From Lagopus muta (Eukaryota; Chordata; Aves; Galliformes; Phasianidae): a stretch of 64,000 nucleotides of DNA. Shown here one piece after another: positions 10,276-24,900 of this stretch. A model generated the notes under the pieces. It saw only the letters and a list, made by a program, of their open reading frames with translations, did no database searches and was not told where the DNA came from. Position 1 is the first letter of the stretch. Every line of letters starts with the position of its first letter. The stretch is from the NCBI RefSeq assembly GCF_023343835.1, contig NC_064444.1:18947219-19011218 (forward strand), given 5' to 3'. Position numbers and translations under genes: made by a program.

Positions 10276-13200
10276 CTACGCCAAAATTCCCTGAACACCA
10301 AACTAACACCCCTGCCTTCTTCCTCTTATTTTAAAACTCTTATTTTGAATTACTTCAACACAAAAAGGTTTTAACAGGAGCTGAGTCTGAATGGTTGTCA
10401 CCACCTACTGATGGCAGTTTCTGTTTCTGTCTCTTGGTTTCTCTGTTTCTGCACTGGACGCACTGACCACTCGTCTTCCCAAGACTGGAGAGTGCCCAGT
10501 GGGACCTCCATAGTATGGCAGCTTTTTGTTTATGCCAAGCTTGTCATAAAGCTGTGGTTTTGACCTATTTGGTTGTTTTCAAAAAACCCCTGTGTGGCTG
10601 AAGACACCTCCCTCTTTCTCCTCCACAGCAGCAGCCCCAGGCTATCTACCTTTCATCCCTCCCCTGGGTGACAGTCCCGGAGGCGAGGAACAGACGGCGT
10701 CCTCTGCTGGGAGCTGTGTCACTCTGCGTGGCAATGCTGTGTCGGTAATTTGGTCAGTGGCGCTGTGTATGCAGTGTCTGCCTGCCTGCCGTAGGGCAGA
10801 GCCCTGCTGCCCATCACACCCCTGGGGAGCCATGCTGTGCTGCTGGGAATACAGCGTGGTGATAAATGAAGAAGGGCCGATCTTGGGATTTAAAGTACTG
10901 CCTGAGGTTTCAGTGTGTCAGAGTGAAATATTGCTCTGCTCCAGCTCATGGCTGAAGGAATTTCCCCGAGTGCAGCTGTCAGGTCAGCCCATGGCTTCCT
11001 GTGCAAACCCAGAGCAGAAGATGGGAAGTCCAAACCCAGCAGCTCCCCCGCAGTGGGCTGCTGCCCCTGAGAACGCTGACCACGAGCGGGGCCCAGGGGG
11101 CAGGAGTGGTGCCGTGGGCTTGGAGCAGCCTCACAGATGTAGCAGCACTGGAGGGAACACGGGGAGCTGCCAGATGGCACTTTGGGGTGACCCCACCTGA
11201 ACAGGCTCAACCATGAGTCGCTAGAAACCGAAGAGGTCATGCTGGCTGTGCTGGGTTTTGACTTGAAATGGCAGCCATGCACTTTCAGGTGGGCACCGGC
11301 CTTGGGGAGGACTCTATTCTGCATCCAGAAACCTCAGCTGGATGCTGCTGTGACAGCTGGTGAGGCCAGAACTTCAGAACCCTTTTCTTCTCACCACCGT
11401 ATGAAGTGCTTAAAAAGAAAGTCTCTCAGGCTCTTTTTGTCAAAAGTATATGTTTATTTATAAAAGAGAATGGAAAAATAGACCAAAGTGCTTTTTTTTT
11501 TTTTTTCTTCTCCTATAGAAGACAATACATATAGGCTGAATGTCCCAGACCTGAGTATGCGTGGTTTTGCAGCCCACAGCTGCAGATGCTGATCCCAATC
11601 TGATGCTGCATAGTGTGGAAATTTGGAAGTAGAAGGTCAGCAAGGGATTTTTCCACTGATGACTAAGGGACTTGACCACAGATCTCCAACTGATTTAAAT
11701 TAGTCAAACTCCTTCACTGGCTTTAAAAGTTCAAACCCAGTCAAATCCAGAGAAGAAAAAAAAAATTCATTTTACTGCAATTTTTTTTACTTCAGGCCTT
11801 ACAAATTGGATCCATTGCTGTGCCAAAGCCAAGTGGCCAGACTCAGCTGTGGGAAGCAGAGCACCTCACCACCCCCACTCACCCACCCTGCTGTGTTGGT
11901 CAGACTGAAGAAACCTTCTCCATCCCCATTCCAGTACTACCTTGGATTCAGACGTGCAATGCCAACGGTTCATAGCTACATGTGAAGTTTCAGCTAAACT
12001 CAACAAGTGAGTCTGGAGCCCCTCAGTGCCTTGTGTGCCACGTTGGGTTCCTGCTCTGAGGTATGTCTGAAAGGCAGAGCTGACCCTCTGACCCACTGAG
12101 GATGTCTCCTCAGTCCTGAAGCAGATTTTTCAACGGATAGCAAAAGGGGAAAAAAACCCACAATTTTGTCACACAAGGAGACCTTTTGCCAGAGCAGCTT
12201 CCTCTCCAGGCACCTACAACTTCCCCAAGCAAGTGGTTTCCCTCACCCTACACACCCCTTGATCTTAATGTCCAGATCTTGACATTTTCTGCTGCTATTT
12301 CCTCCAGGTTGTGAAACAGATACAGTACTGAGACTTGCTGCGAAACTTCAGGAAACCATTTTAGCTGGGGGCTCTGCAACCTGAAGCTCTGCAACCCGCA
12401 GTGCTCAGACAGGAGCTTCCCATTCTGCATTAAAAATAATCCACATATCTGCCTCTGCAAGTGTGTGGAGCCCTGGAAAGTGCAGCTGCAAGCGGTCAAT
12501 TGGCATTTGTTCTTAATTTGACTTGCTGTGAAAAACTGAAAGTGAATTTTATTATTTCTTTTCAATTTGGCTCACGGTTTTGCAGCGGTTCCAATCACTA
12601 ACACCAAAGCCCTGTCCTTTTTGCGTCAGCTCGCCCATAGGCAGCTGCAGCTTGTGAGAACTACAGCCAGCAGAAAGCACCTTCCCTGCCCCGCTTCGAT
12701 TGATCAGCTGGGATGATCAGTCTTTTTCAGCATGTTAAAATCTATGGTGTATTCCTCACCATCATCCAAGAGGCCCAAGGCTGGACTTTGCATGGCTCCG
12801 TCCTGCAGGGCAAGTTTGATGCTTTCCTTTGTTCCCATTTTACACCTGAGTGTCTCCCTCTGTTTACCTTCTGAGCAACCTCATGTGAAAGTCTGCGCAC
12901 TTTGACTTCCACTCTCTCTCGCTGCCCAGCTGTAGCTCCACTGTGCCAAAACAACTCGCTCAAATCCTCCTTTGGATGTGTTTTTATTCCTTCTGGCAGA
13001 CTGAAAGGAGCCTCCTTCAAATCTGAAACACTGCTAAAACCACAGAAACGGTCTGCACCACAACAAAAGCCCTCTTGGATCCTGCCCTGGACGCATGTTT
13101 TGGCCTCGTTTCATGCTGTTTATTTTTTGTCTCTCATTTCATTTTTTACACAGAACTGATAACTATCTTCATTTGCTTTTAATAGCGCGTGCTGGTTTGA

Positions 13201-15930
13201 TGCATGTTTGATGGCCTCCCCCAGCAGCATTTTTTTCAGGCGTATCTACACATAGGGAAAAGCTGCCAAGGGATGCAGCCCAGTCCAGCTGCAGCTTTGC
13301 TCTCAGCCCATCTCACACACTAGATTCAGCTGATCAGTGTAAGGAGCACTAAGGGGGTCACCTGCATGTCTTGGCACCTGAGTAGGGGCAGTGTGCAACA
13401 GCTTTGCCCAGGAGAAGAAGAAAGCCAGCGTCCAGCACCGAGTGCCTGCTTTCCAGCAAGTATCCCCAACCTGTAATTCTTCCTCTGGTTTCACTCACTG
13501 CATTGCTATCAGAGGTAAAGACTCTGATTTCTTCCATAAACCTCTGCTAATGTTTTTTGTTGCGAGTGCTTCTTCCTGTCCTGTGTGCTGCAAGTCCCCT
13601 TGTCCTGGCATGCTGGTGCACAACAGCTGTAAAATCTTCTGAATAAAACAGGCCCAAGTAAGTCTGGAGTCATGCCCTAACCATGTGTCAATTCAATGCA
13701 AAGGACACTGGATTCTCACATCCTATAATTCGTCTATTTCATCACAAGGCATCTGTGAAAATTGCCTCTATCTGTGTTTGTGCCAAATGACACAGAAAAA
13801 AACAACTCTTTTAGCAGGCAGGAGTCTGCTTGAGACCAGAATCAAATGTGCATTGCACATAATATACAACTACTGGTACCTGATTTCTGAAAAGAAGGAG
13901 CCAGGAGCTCCAGCACTTAATGGCACGTTAGGGAGGGAATCTGTGAGTAAGAGGAGACACACAGGCCAATTGCTAGCAGAGGAATAAAACGCACAAGGTT
14001 TGCATTATAAAAAAAAAAAAAAAGAAAAAAGCATTCATGCTCAGTGCTCCATAATAACAGCAAAGAGAGTTTTTGTACTTAAAGTAGATGCCAAAGAATG
14101 AGCTTTTCTCATTTTGAGTGCTAAGAGATGATATAAAAGCTTTTATACACCAATGAGCCACTGCTTTATAATTGTATGAACACTGAACAATGAATACCGG
14201 TAGGCTGAAAACTTAGAAATATTCACTACCAATGAGGCAGCACACTGTGCATAGGTCGTGTTTTCTGAAAAGCCATTTGCTGCAAAATAAAGAGCAAACA
14301 CTGTTGCTCTTACAGCAACTTTCAAGTTTCTGATTTTTTTTTTAGAACCATTGGCCAGGTGGGCTGCTGCCAGAGTTCCCCAGCCAGGGAAAGCTAAATG
14401 CTCCCAAGTACAGTCCCACTGCAGCCCAAACTAACAAAGACCAGCATCACTGTGCTGGTCCCAAAAGGAAACGTGGCAGAGATACTCATTTTCTTTTGGG
14501 GAGAGCACTGGTACTGCTGGAAGGGAGAGGACAGGACACAGAAAACATTCTTCTATGTCTGACTTAACTTCCAAGACCACCAGCTGTTCCTGCCCATGGA
14601 TGAGAAGGTCAAAGAGGAAGAGAATTAACACCTAAGTAAAAAAGTATCAGTAAAAAATAAGGAATATGTCAAAACTGGTTGTTGTGCTTCATGGGACCTG
14701 TGCTGTGCTAGAAACTTGTTGCTCTGTGCTTTGGTATAGGTAAAGGTATAAGCTCTGCTCTGTTGCAGCCTGCATCAACACACCAAGAGACAGCAGGCCT
14801 GTCCCACTGGAACTGAAAGCAGGAATCAGCCCTGAGTTTTAGGTACTTTCTCTTGTAAGCAATATTTTGCCCTCAAAAGCAAGGCAGGTAGGTCCAGGCA
14901 TGGGATCTGATGCCCAAGTGTCACACAGCAACAACACTGCTGTCATTGGAAAGGCTCTGTGCAGATCCTGACACATCCCTGGTGAACTCAGCAGGCCAAG
15001 GACAGGTTGAGCGAAGGCACTGGCAGCCAGCTGGTTGGAGAGGCTTGCTCGGCGGGGTCTGGCTGGTATTTGATGCTGCAATGCACCATACAGCAGCAGG
15101 TTCAATCAGTGACCTGTAGGCAATTTGCTGACTCTAAGGCTGTATATTATTCTTGCAGCACTGTGTTTTTCCTTTCACAAACTCCTCCAGGCTGGGAGAA
15201 GTGCTAGACGTGAGGCAGTCAATACATTATTGTACACCATAGTCCTGAAAGAGCTCTGAATTTGTGCTTATCCACACTGTTTGTTCAGTGCCTGAAGTCT
15301 TCTACAGCAGCAATCTTGTGCCCTGTGGAAGATGATGACTGCCCTTGGTAAAGGCAGTGGGACGTGGTAAGATGTGGGAAGGAACTACACCGGGGTAGAG
15401 CAGGACAGGTGTACTTGCTGCAGATGGTCCTCATTTGAAGAAGAAAGAAAACATTATAAACTTGACTTTTCCTTCGTCTTTACATAGTTTCAAGCCCGAA
15501 GGCATACATGTCAATATGAGACAATATATTGCAGTTCTCCAGGTGATGGCCCCTGGGCCACATCTGAGAAACACTGGCTTTGCTTCCCAGGGGAATTCTC
15601 TGAGATGCCTTCCTTGCTTTTCACCTCTTCCCACCTTCCCCAGGGCTCGTTAACTTGCCTGGCTGCTTCTCTGTGACATTTCAGTCCTGAAGGAAGTCAG
15701 GCTGTCTTAGTGGTTCACAGGAAAGTAACATCGACTTCTGGAAACAGAAAGAAATAAGGAACATCAGAGCCCCATGTTGGCTTCTGGGAGCACAGAAACT
15801 GCCCAGGGCACTCCCTTCAGCACATAAACCTGCAGTGATTTTCAAGGCATTACATTCCCAGACGCTGGCAGCAGTCTCATACACTAACTAAAGCAAGAAA
15901 GCCCTCAGCAATGCCACCACCCTTTGGGCT
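10276..15930. other. Intergenic DNA between B3GNT9 and TRADD
   Basis: No convincing gene is seen. The longest open frame (10592-11200 plus, 202 codons) has no recognisable domain. T-rich and A-rich runs occur near 11491-11506 and 14010-14028. The right end should contain the TRADD 3' untranslated region, but I found no canonical AATAAA on the minus strand within the first kilobase after its stop. Confidence 0.45.
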
Positions 15931-18900
15931 CTAGGAGTCATCCTCATTAGAATGGAGGCCCAAGAGCTCCTCAGACAAGCTGGTGAGACCATTTTCTTCC
16001 AGGGCTGCAATCAGTCGTGCTATCGTTGCCTTCTTCCCCTCCGACTGGATAAATCGAAGAAGCATCTGATAGGCTTGTTCATAAAGTCCGTCTCTGTCGT
16101 ATTCGTGGGCCAGGTTATCAATGACAGGATCTTGCAGGGCCCGGCAGTTCTTCTGCAAGGAGCGACCCACTTGCTTCCACTTCTTGGACACAAGCTTGGC
16201 AAATTTCTGGTGGTCATCTGGTGTGAGCGTTCTGTTGTCTGAAAGGAACAGAGGGCAGATTAAACATAGGGTTTCATGGCTGATGTGATGTAGGCAGGGT
16301 TTGGTCAGTGTTCTGTGGAGCTGGGAGGCTGTTCAGAACTCACAGTGCATTGTTAGGAGCTGTGCTGCTGCTCTGCTTGTCTGCTGGTATCTTAACACCT
16401 GGCCAGCACTGCGCTGGGAGCAGAAGCGCAAGAGCAGTGAGGCTAAAGGGACTGGTTTGCTGCGGGTAGGGCTTGTGCACTCTGACACAATCCTCTAATG
16501 CTGGAAAGAGAAAATCAACTGAGCAGCACCGATGGCTTGGGTGGCACTTACCCATTCCCAGCTGTCTGCTCTGGCATTTCTGGGATTCTGTCAGGCTCAT
16601 TCCCCTTCCAAAATCCTTCCTTGACATCAAGGTACCTGGGCTTGCCCCTACCTAACATGTTTTTATTTTCCTATTTTTCCTGGGGTTTGCCAGAGCTCAA
16701 TTTTCTTTGACAGACATCCTCTTTGTTTCCGCCTTTCAAAAGCAACTCAGACCAAGCCCCCTGCTCCCTGGCTACACATCCTTAAAGTACTGAAACGCAG
16801 ACAGGAGCCCTCTCCTCAGCTGTTTAGCACTGGGGACTGTTCACACACCTTAGGCACGCTTGGAAAAGACCAGGCTGATCTCAAACTAAAACTGCTACAC
16901 AGGACCACCTGAAAGCTTTCTGCAGCAGACATCACTGGAAACAGACACTGTACCACAGGGTGCCTGGACTAAGCAGGTCAGCCCAGGACAAAAGTAAGCC
17001 GAGACCTGATCTGAAGGAGTGTGACAGTATCTTAATACTATTGCAACTCCTTCTCCATGGGATGCTGGGAGATCCTTAGTTTACCCCAGGTACACTCCAC
17101 CACATGGTGACATTAATGCTCCCTTCTGGCCTTTGAGATTCTCTGGCTCAGTTCTCATTACTCACCAAACTGCTGTCCCTGAAAAAGAAATGTGACTTGT
17201 GGGGAAAGGGAGCTGCCTTGAGAAGGTAGAGAAGGGGAGTTCAGTGACATGCAGTCCTTGGAAGGCATGTTGTTGTTGATGTTCTGGTGAAGAATCAGGC
17301 TCTTGAGCCGTTCCTCCAGCTCTGTGATCTCCTCGTCCCGCAGGCGGTCAGGCTGTAATGCAAACAGCATTGATGATTTATGTTTCACCATCTCACAAAG
17401 CTGTAGGTATTTAGCTGGAGGGCAGGTTTTCAGTGTGGCTTAAGATCACGGTGTTGAGAGTGAAGCAATGAGATTGCTATAGCTGGTATTGTGAATTGGA
17501 CAGATAGTCTAATGGAGTTCTGGCATAAGTCTGCACATTTCTACCTGCAGTGTGATCTGAAATGGGCAGTGCCCCCCCCCGGGTCTGTCACATGCATCAG
17601 TGACTACTTACAAGCTGCACAGAATTGCTCCTAGTCCACATTTATTTTCAGAAGCCTACTGCAAGAATTAAGGCACCAGAGTTTCTCTGATTTACTCCAC
17701 ATGAGAGTCAGACCCACAAAATAGGGTGAGCTGATCTAACAGCTCATGGCCAGCAAAGCAGGCAGCTCCTGCTACTCTCCTTCTCCCTGCCTTCCCCTCC
17801 TATACTTAAGTGTTGTTCCTAGTGCTTCTGCAACCTCTCAAGCCTTGCTGAGATAAAACCAATCTGATATCAAAAGAGAAAGTAAGGAGAAAGAGGATAA
17901 GGAAATAATGCAGAGCACGTGTGAGCAGTCAAACTCCATGGTGTTCTGACTCAGTTTAGCGCTTACGCTTGCATACAGCAGGTTGGCACCCAGCACTGCC
18001 CTCAGCCGGCCACTGATCTTTCTGGCTGCTGCGCTGGTAGGCAGAGGTCAGGCTGAGTCAATTCTGGGGAACAGACAATAACCCATTTCTCTTGTCCAGT
18101 CAGCTAATTCAGCAGAGGGAGGGAGCAGCAAGCAGAAGTTGAAAGGATGCCTGTTATCACATGTTTGGTCCTGGGTGAATGGTTTGCATTTCATCTCTGC
18201 ACTTGCAGAAAAGCAACCTGTCAGAACACGCTCTTGTGCCTAATCTTCCAGTGGAGGCAGAGACTGCCTGATCCTAAGGACTGCTGAGAGGGAAGCAAAG
18301 CTGTCAGATACTGGTAGTTCCAGGTGGGAAAAAAACAAGGAGAGGAAAAAGGCAATAAGCTTAATCACAGCAAGTGCTTTGGTTTTGTGGTAAGATGACA
18401 AGATCCCACTGTTAGAATCACAGAATCATAGAATCACGAGGTTGGAAAGAACTTACAAGATCAACCAGTCCAACTGCCCTCCCATCACCATTGCCACCAC
18501 AGGCACTAAACCAGAACTCGCAGCTCCTCATCCAGGTGCCTCTTGAGCACTGCCAGGGACGGCGACTCCACCACCTCCCTGGCAGCCATTCCAGTGCCTG
18601 ACCACCCTCTGAGAGAAAAAGTTTCTCCTCATGTCCAACCTAAACCTCTTCTGGTACAACTTGCGACCATTTCCTCAGGTCCTGTTTGTTGCCTGGGAGA
18701 AGAGGCCCAAACCCCTCCTCATCACAGCCTCCCTTCAGGAGGTTGTAGAGTGCAGTGAGGTCTCCCCTGAGCTCCTCCTCTCCACACTGAACAATCCCAG
18801 CTCCCTCAGCCACTCCTCATAAGCCCTGTGCTCCAGACCCCTCACCAGTTTCATTGCCCTTCTCTGCACACACTCCAGGGCCTCAATGTCTTTCTTGCAC

Positions 18901-21900
18901 TGAGGGGCCCAAAACTGAACACAGTACTCATGGTGCAACCTCACCAGAGCTGAGTACAGGGGATGCTCACCTCCCTGTTCCTGCTGGCCTCACCATTTCC
19001 AATGCAAGCCAGGATGCCGTTGGCCCTCTTGGCCACCTGGGCACACTGCTGGCTCGTGTTCAGCCGAGCACCAACCAACACTCCCAGGTCCCTTCCTCTT
19101 CACACTCATCCAGCCACTCATCCTCAGGCCTGCAGCACTGCATGGGGTTGTTGTGGCCAAAGTGCAGGACCCAGCACTTGGCCTTGTTGAACCTCATCCC
19201 ATTCACCTCAGCCCAGCGATCCAGCTTATCTAGATTGCTCCCTACCCTCAGGCAGATCCACACCACCTCCCAGCTTCTGCAAACTTACTGAGGGTGAACT
19301 CAATCCCTTAACCTAGGTCATCAATACAGATATTAAACAAGATGGGCCCCAGTACTGGCCCTTGTTCTTGCTAGCAGGATTAGCCAGAGCCAAAGTGTGA
19401 GATGAGATGGATACAGATGGACACCAGATATCATCCTTGAGAGAGGCACTGATGTCAGAACAGCAGCCTGCTGGCAGCAGATGCTGCATGTCCCCACTCT
19501 GTCACAAGCTGTTGGTGCAGTGTGTGATGTTTTTGCTCGTGCTCATGTTACCATTGCTAGGGTTGAGATGTGTGAGGCAGGGGAGAAAGGTAGCTCTATA
19601 GTCCTTGAGAAAAGTACCCAGATCTTTTCTGGGGAAGGGCAGAGCTGTTCTCCATATTACAGTTGAGAGCTGAAGGAAGGAGAAGTTGGCAGCCCAGCGC
19701 ACAGCAGCAGAGCAGAATTTGCACCCGCTTTGCATCCTGTGTTACTGCTTGGCTTCCCTCCCACTCCCATTCACCTTTTCTCTGTATATGCACTCCAGGC
19801 AGCGATCCTCATCCTTCAGCATGTTGTCCAGGTGCTCATTGCCAGCCTTCAGCTCCATTTCTAGAGGCACCGTGGTCATGGCCAAGGAGAGCTGGAGGTG
19901 GTTCTGGAGGGACTTCTGCAGCAATCCTTCCCGGTAACTCTGCAGGAAGCGGCGGCAGTTCTCCTGCTTGCAGAATTTGAGCTGGACTATCAGGTGTGGG
20001 TGGCTGCAGTGCACTTTGAGCATGTCCACACCATTCACGCTGCCGGTGGAGTCTGGCAGGGAGAATTGAGCAGAGTCACTATCCAGGCACGAGACAGACA
20101 ACCCAGACCCACTCCCATCCACCAACAAGCCTGCAATGGAGTAGCTTTTGAATCATCTTCTCTCTGTGATAAAGTCCTCTGGGATGAAAAGCCTGTATAT
20201 AAAACCAAGAGGAAAGGATTAGGTTTCGCTGCCCTGTGACCATGAATCCCTGCAGCGTGGCATCCAGAGGAAGCTGTTCTGTACTACAGCCCAGGTAACT
20301 TCCCAAAGCAGCTCACTGGGGGAGCTTTTAAGTTCAAGGCTCCACTTCTGGGGCAGAAATGGTTAGATTAAAACAGTACACAACAGAGATACACATTTTA
20401 TACACAAAAATGCACAGTTCTGTTCAGTTCTGAGCCAGATTTCTGTCCCCATCACTGGAGTTTCAGGCAGTGGTAAAGTTCCTGGAAGGAGACCTAGCAT
20501 TTCTTTCCCAGCCCTGTGCCCACAGGTAGCTTCTGGCTTGATGCCTTCAGTGCATGTCGCAAATGGCAAATGACAGACCCAGCTACATGACAGACCCAAC
20601 CACAAGAATTTTGGCTGTCAGAGTGGACACCTTTAAATTTCTTTGCACAAAGAGTGAATTCACTGTAAAATGTCAGCAAGGACAAGGCAAGGATGTGCAC
20701 TCTGAAGTCAGTGTGGATGGAGCCTGAGAGACACGGACAACAGAGGGAGATCAGGCATTCATCCTTCCTTCCCCCAGCAGAGCTTAAATTCGATTAGCTG
20801 TGCACACTGACCGTGTCTTCTATGCTCTCTCTTGCAGCACTGGCCTGTGGGAGGCTGGCTGCACTGCCTGCACAGAGCAGCGTGGATGAATCTGCTCAGA
20901 CTGCCGTTGTGTCAATGATTTCTAAACCACACACCATGGCATTATTTAAACGTGCCCAGAGGAATACTTAAGGCAAAGCAGACCTGCGTGTTCTGCAATA
21001 GCGAGGACAAATGACCTAGCATTTGAAAATCTGTGCTAACAGTGGTATTACAGGGTTTACAGACTGCTGGTTGCATTAGAAGCTTTAGTTTGGTCTAGCA
21101 TAACTTGCTATGTATATGCTATGCATAACTTGGACTATGTACTTAGGAGAAGCATTTTAATTCTGTTCAGGATTGCTGATCAGAAACGCCCTTTTATTTT
21201 TATTACTTCCTTCATGCTTTGTGTTTTGTATGTGCTAATTAAACAAAAGCTTGCATAACTGGGCAAGAGGGCTGGGGTAGGGAAAAGCTGTACAGACATG
21301 AAACCTTTCTGAATGGCATACAAGGCAGCCACTTCAAAAGCAGCTTCTTTCTGAAACTTCTGACAGCTTCAGATTCCATGTCCTTTTTAGGTACGAATGA
21401 GCATGGTAGCATTTAGCCTTACTGAGAGCTTTCCTCTAAACGTGTGAGCAGATGCACATTCCAGTGAAACAAAGCAGGCAGAAATTGAGCCTAACTGGAC
21501 AACTCTGTTGGGCTTCCTGCTGTTTCACGTCTTTAGATATGGAACTGGCCTGCACTGGAGCAGCTAGCCAGCTTTGCTAAACTGATGACTGCCAGAAGAA
21601 ATACATGATAATTGCATAAACCCAGTTAAACACTATGACCTCAGTTGTATGATAGGTAAAGAGCACTGTGTGATAGCTGTTCTAGGTAAATATGATAAAT
21701 TCTTCAAATTACTATGAGTCTAAAGTCAGCTTGGTGCAAAGGTAGGAAGAGAAACATACTTTTATGGCCATCTGTATCTCAACACCTTTTTTTGATGTTT
21801 AAGTACAACTGATGCTAATGTAATTGTGCCTGTTAAAGTCAGAAAATAGCTTCTGTTGGCCATCACTCTTTTAAAAAACAGCCTTCAAAAAAAGGAAATC

Positions 21901-24900
21901 ATGTTTCTGCAGCAGAAATCAACCATTTTTCATACCAACTGCAATCCTCCTACATAACTGTGTTTAAGTAAACATTCATAAAATAGGATCATTCATGAGA
22001 CAGTTCAAATTGAAAGGAGACCCAGGAAGTCGCTAGCCCATCCTCCTTTGCAAAATAGAGTCAGTTCTGAGGTCAGACCAAGTTTCTGAGGGCTTTATCC
22101 ATGCCAGGACAGAGAACATACAACTGTGTTCCCAGAGGAAAATGTCTGACCTGTCATCCAATGTCTACTTTGTTTCCATTTATGCCTGCTGTCTCTCATT
22201 TCCCATACCACCATCTGAGTGCATCCTTCTCTCCCTGCTAGCCTCCCTGTAGGTACCGGCAGGCTGGTGGTGGGCTCCCCAGATCCTTCTCTTCTCCAGG
22301 GTGAACAGGCCTGGCTCCTCAGCATCTCCTTTCCAAGCATCTCGGTGGCCCCCTGCTGAACTTGTTCCACGTTATCAACATCTTTCTTGTACTGCAGGAC
22401 CCTAAACTGGGTGCAGTATTCTAGATGTGGTCTAATGAGTGCTAAGCAGAGGGAGATAATCATTTCCCTTTGATACACTGTATTTCTGGGTTGCCAGACT
22501 TCACCTTTAGCTTGCTACCTACCAAGACCCTCAGGTCCTTTTCAACACAGCTGCTCTCCAGCCAGTCCATCCCCAGCCTGTTCTGCCGCTGGGTTCCTCC
22601 TTCTCAAGCTTTGCTACTACTGAACTTCATAGGATCCCTGCTTGCCCATTCCTTCTCCAGATCTCTCTGGATGGCAGCCCTGTCCTTGAGCATACATTGG
22701 AGTGCAGGATCATCTGCAAGCCTGACGAGTCATAGTCTGAAGAGAGATGCCAGCCTTTCTGAGTAACAGGGCCTTCCTTTCTGACTTGGCAGCCTCAGCA
22801 GACAACAGATGCTTCTGAGCATGAACACAGACACTAAACCCCACAGTACTGATCATAGAATGGCTTAGTGTGGAAGGGATCTGCTGGCTCATGTCCTGCT
22901 TTTCATCTACCAGGACCTCCATGTCCTTCTCTGCAGGGCTGCTCTCAATGAGTTCTTCTCTCAGTCTGCACATATATGCCTGCAATTGCCTCAGCCAAGT
23001 GCAACATCTTGCACTTGGCCTTGCTGAACCCTGTTAGGTTCTCTAATGCCCTCTTGAGCCTGCCCAGGTCCCTTTGGATGGCATCCCTTCCTTCTATTAT
23101 CATAGAATCATAGAATCACAGAATTGCAAGGTTGGAAACGACCTGCAAGATCATCTAGTCCAACCACCCTCCCATTGCTATTAGTACCACAAGTTACGAA
23201 ACCACATCTCGTAGCTCCTCATCCAGGCGCCTCTTGAGTACTGCCAGAGACAGCGACTCCACCACCTCCCTGGGCAGCCATTCCAGTGCCTGACCACTCT
23301 CTGAGAGAAGAAGTTTCTCCTAATGTTCAACCTAAACCTCCTCTGGTACAACTTCTGGCCGTTTCCTCAGCTCCTACTATTTGCCTGGGAGAAGAGGCCA
23401 GACCCTTTTTCATCACAATCTCCCTTCAGGAAGTTGTAAAGTACAATGAGTGCAATTATGTCAGATGCCCCACTCAGTGCAATTATGTCAGATGCCCCAC
23501 TCAGCTTGGTGTCATCTCCAAACTTGCTGAGGGTACACTCAGTCCCACTATCTATGTCATTGATAAAGATGATGAAGAGCACCAGACCCAAGACAGACCA
23601 CTAGGGAACACCACTTGCGACCAGCCTCCAGCACATAGAGCCATTGACCAGAACCTCTGGCTGTGGCCAGCCAAGCAATTCCTTATCCACAGAACAGCCA
23701 AGCCTTCAAATCCATCTCTCTCCAATTTAGAGATAAGGATGCAGTGTGGGACTATGTCAAAAGCCTTTCACAAGTCCAGGTAGGTGACATCAGTTGCCCT
23801 TCCTTTGTCCACTGATGTTGTCACACCATTATAGAAGGCCACCAAACTCTTCAGGCACGACCTGCACTTAGGGAAGCCACACTGGCTGTCTTGGATCACC
23901 TCATCTAGCACGTGCCTTAACAAGTCTTCCAAGAGGATCTGTTCTATCATCTTCCCAGGCACAGAGATGAGGCTCACTGCCTTGTAGTTCTCCAGGTCTT
24001 TCTTTCTCCCTTTCTTAAAAATGGGAGTAATGTTTCCCTTTTTCCAGTTACTGTGGACTTTGCATGACAGCTGTGACTTTTCATATATGATGGAGAGCAG
24101 CTTGGCAACCACAGCAGCCAGGTCCTTCAGAACCCTGGAATGCATATTGTCTGGCCACAAACTTGTACACATTCAGTCTCGTGAGGTAGTCTCTGACTTG
24201 CTCTGCTCCTACAGTTGGAGCGATTTTGCTCCGCTGACGCCCACCTAGAAGTTCAGTGACACAAGAGGTGAAAGAAGCCTGACTGGCAGTGACGGCTGAG
24301 GCGAAGAACTTGTTAAGTACCTTAGCCTTTTCCATGTCTGAGGAGGCCAGTTCTCCATTCTCCTTTATCAGAGGGGGTAAACAGTCCTTCATCCATCCCT
24401 TCCACCCAGTGTATCTGGAGAATCCCTTGTTTTTCAAGTCCCTTGCCAAGGTTAATTCCACCTGTGTCTGATCCCATCCCTTCACATCCAGACAGCATCG
24501 CTACACTCCTCCCAGTCCACCCATCCCTGCTTCCACAGCTTGTACTTTTCCTTCTTTTCCCTCAGTCACAAGGAGGGTGGACACGGTGGCTATGGAGCAG
24601 GTCAGCAGCATGCTGAGCCAGACCGCCAGCAGCTGCAGTCTGATGACTGTGGTCAGCTTAAGTCCTGCAACGGCCCCAGCCTGCAAATCCAACTCAGTGT
24701 TGCTCAGGTCAATGTAGGTAGCACTCATGAGAAAGCCTGGCCTCATGAAAGCCAGAGCTTGCAGAAGCTGAACCAAGAGTAAATCTTGTTCTTGAGAATG
24801 GAGATCTTGCTGTCCAAGTAGGTGGTGGAGGGCTCCTCTGAGGAGGCACCCAGGGGCTGCAGTGGATTCCTGCTGGGTGCTGATGGTGCTGATGCCAGCA

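Larger units (their letters stand above)
22840..24575 (-). repeat. Older CR1 LINE, interrupted by a younger CR1
   Basis: The left part is 22840-23098 and the right part starts near 23454. Once the inserted copy is removed, the right part continues the same stretch of CR1 (cttggtgtcatctccaaact, then the reverse-transcriptase region). Minus-strand peptides include [20 protein letters not shown] and [12 protein letters not shown]. Further upstream, in another frame, [14 protein letters not shown] shows that the element reaches about 24575. It carries stops and shifts, so it is long dead. It lies in TRADD intron 1 of the coding part, sense to the gene. Confidence 0.85.

Noticed and set aside
10592-11200. 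202-codon open frame on the plus strand
   Set aside because: No family resemblance, no clear splice partners and no CpG island at its start.
23099-24575. Reading the whole stretch as one CR1 with a large internal deletion
   Set aside because: The left flank (22840-23098) continues exactly into the right part once the young copy is removed, which a single deleted element would not explain.
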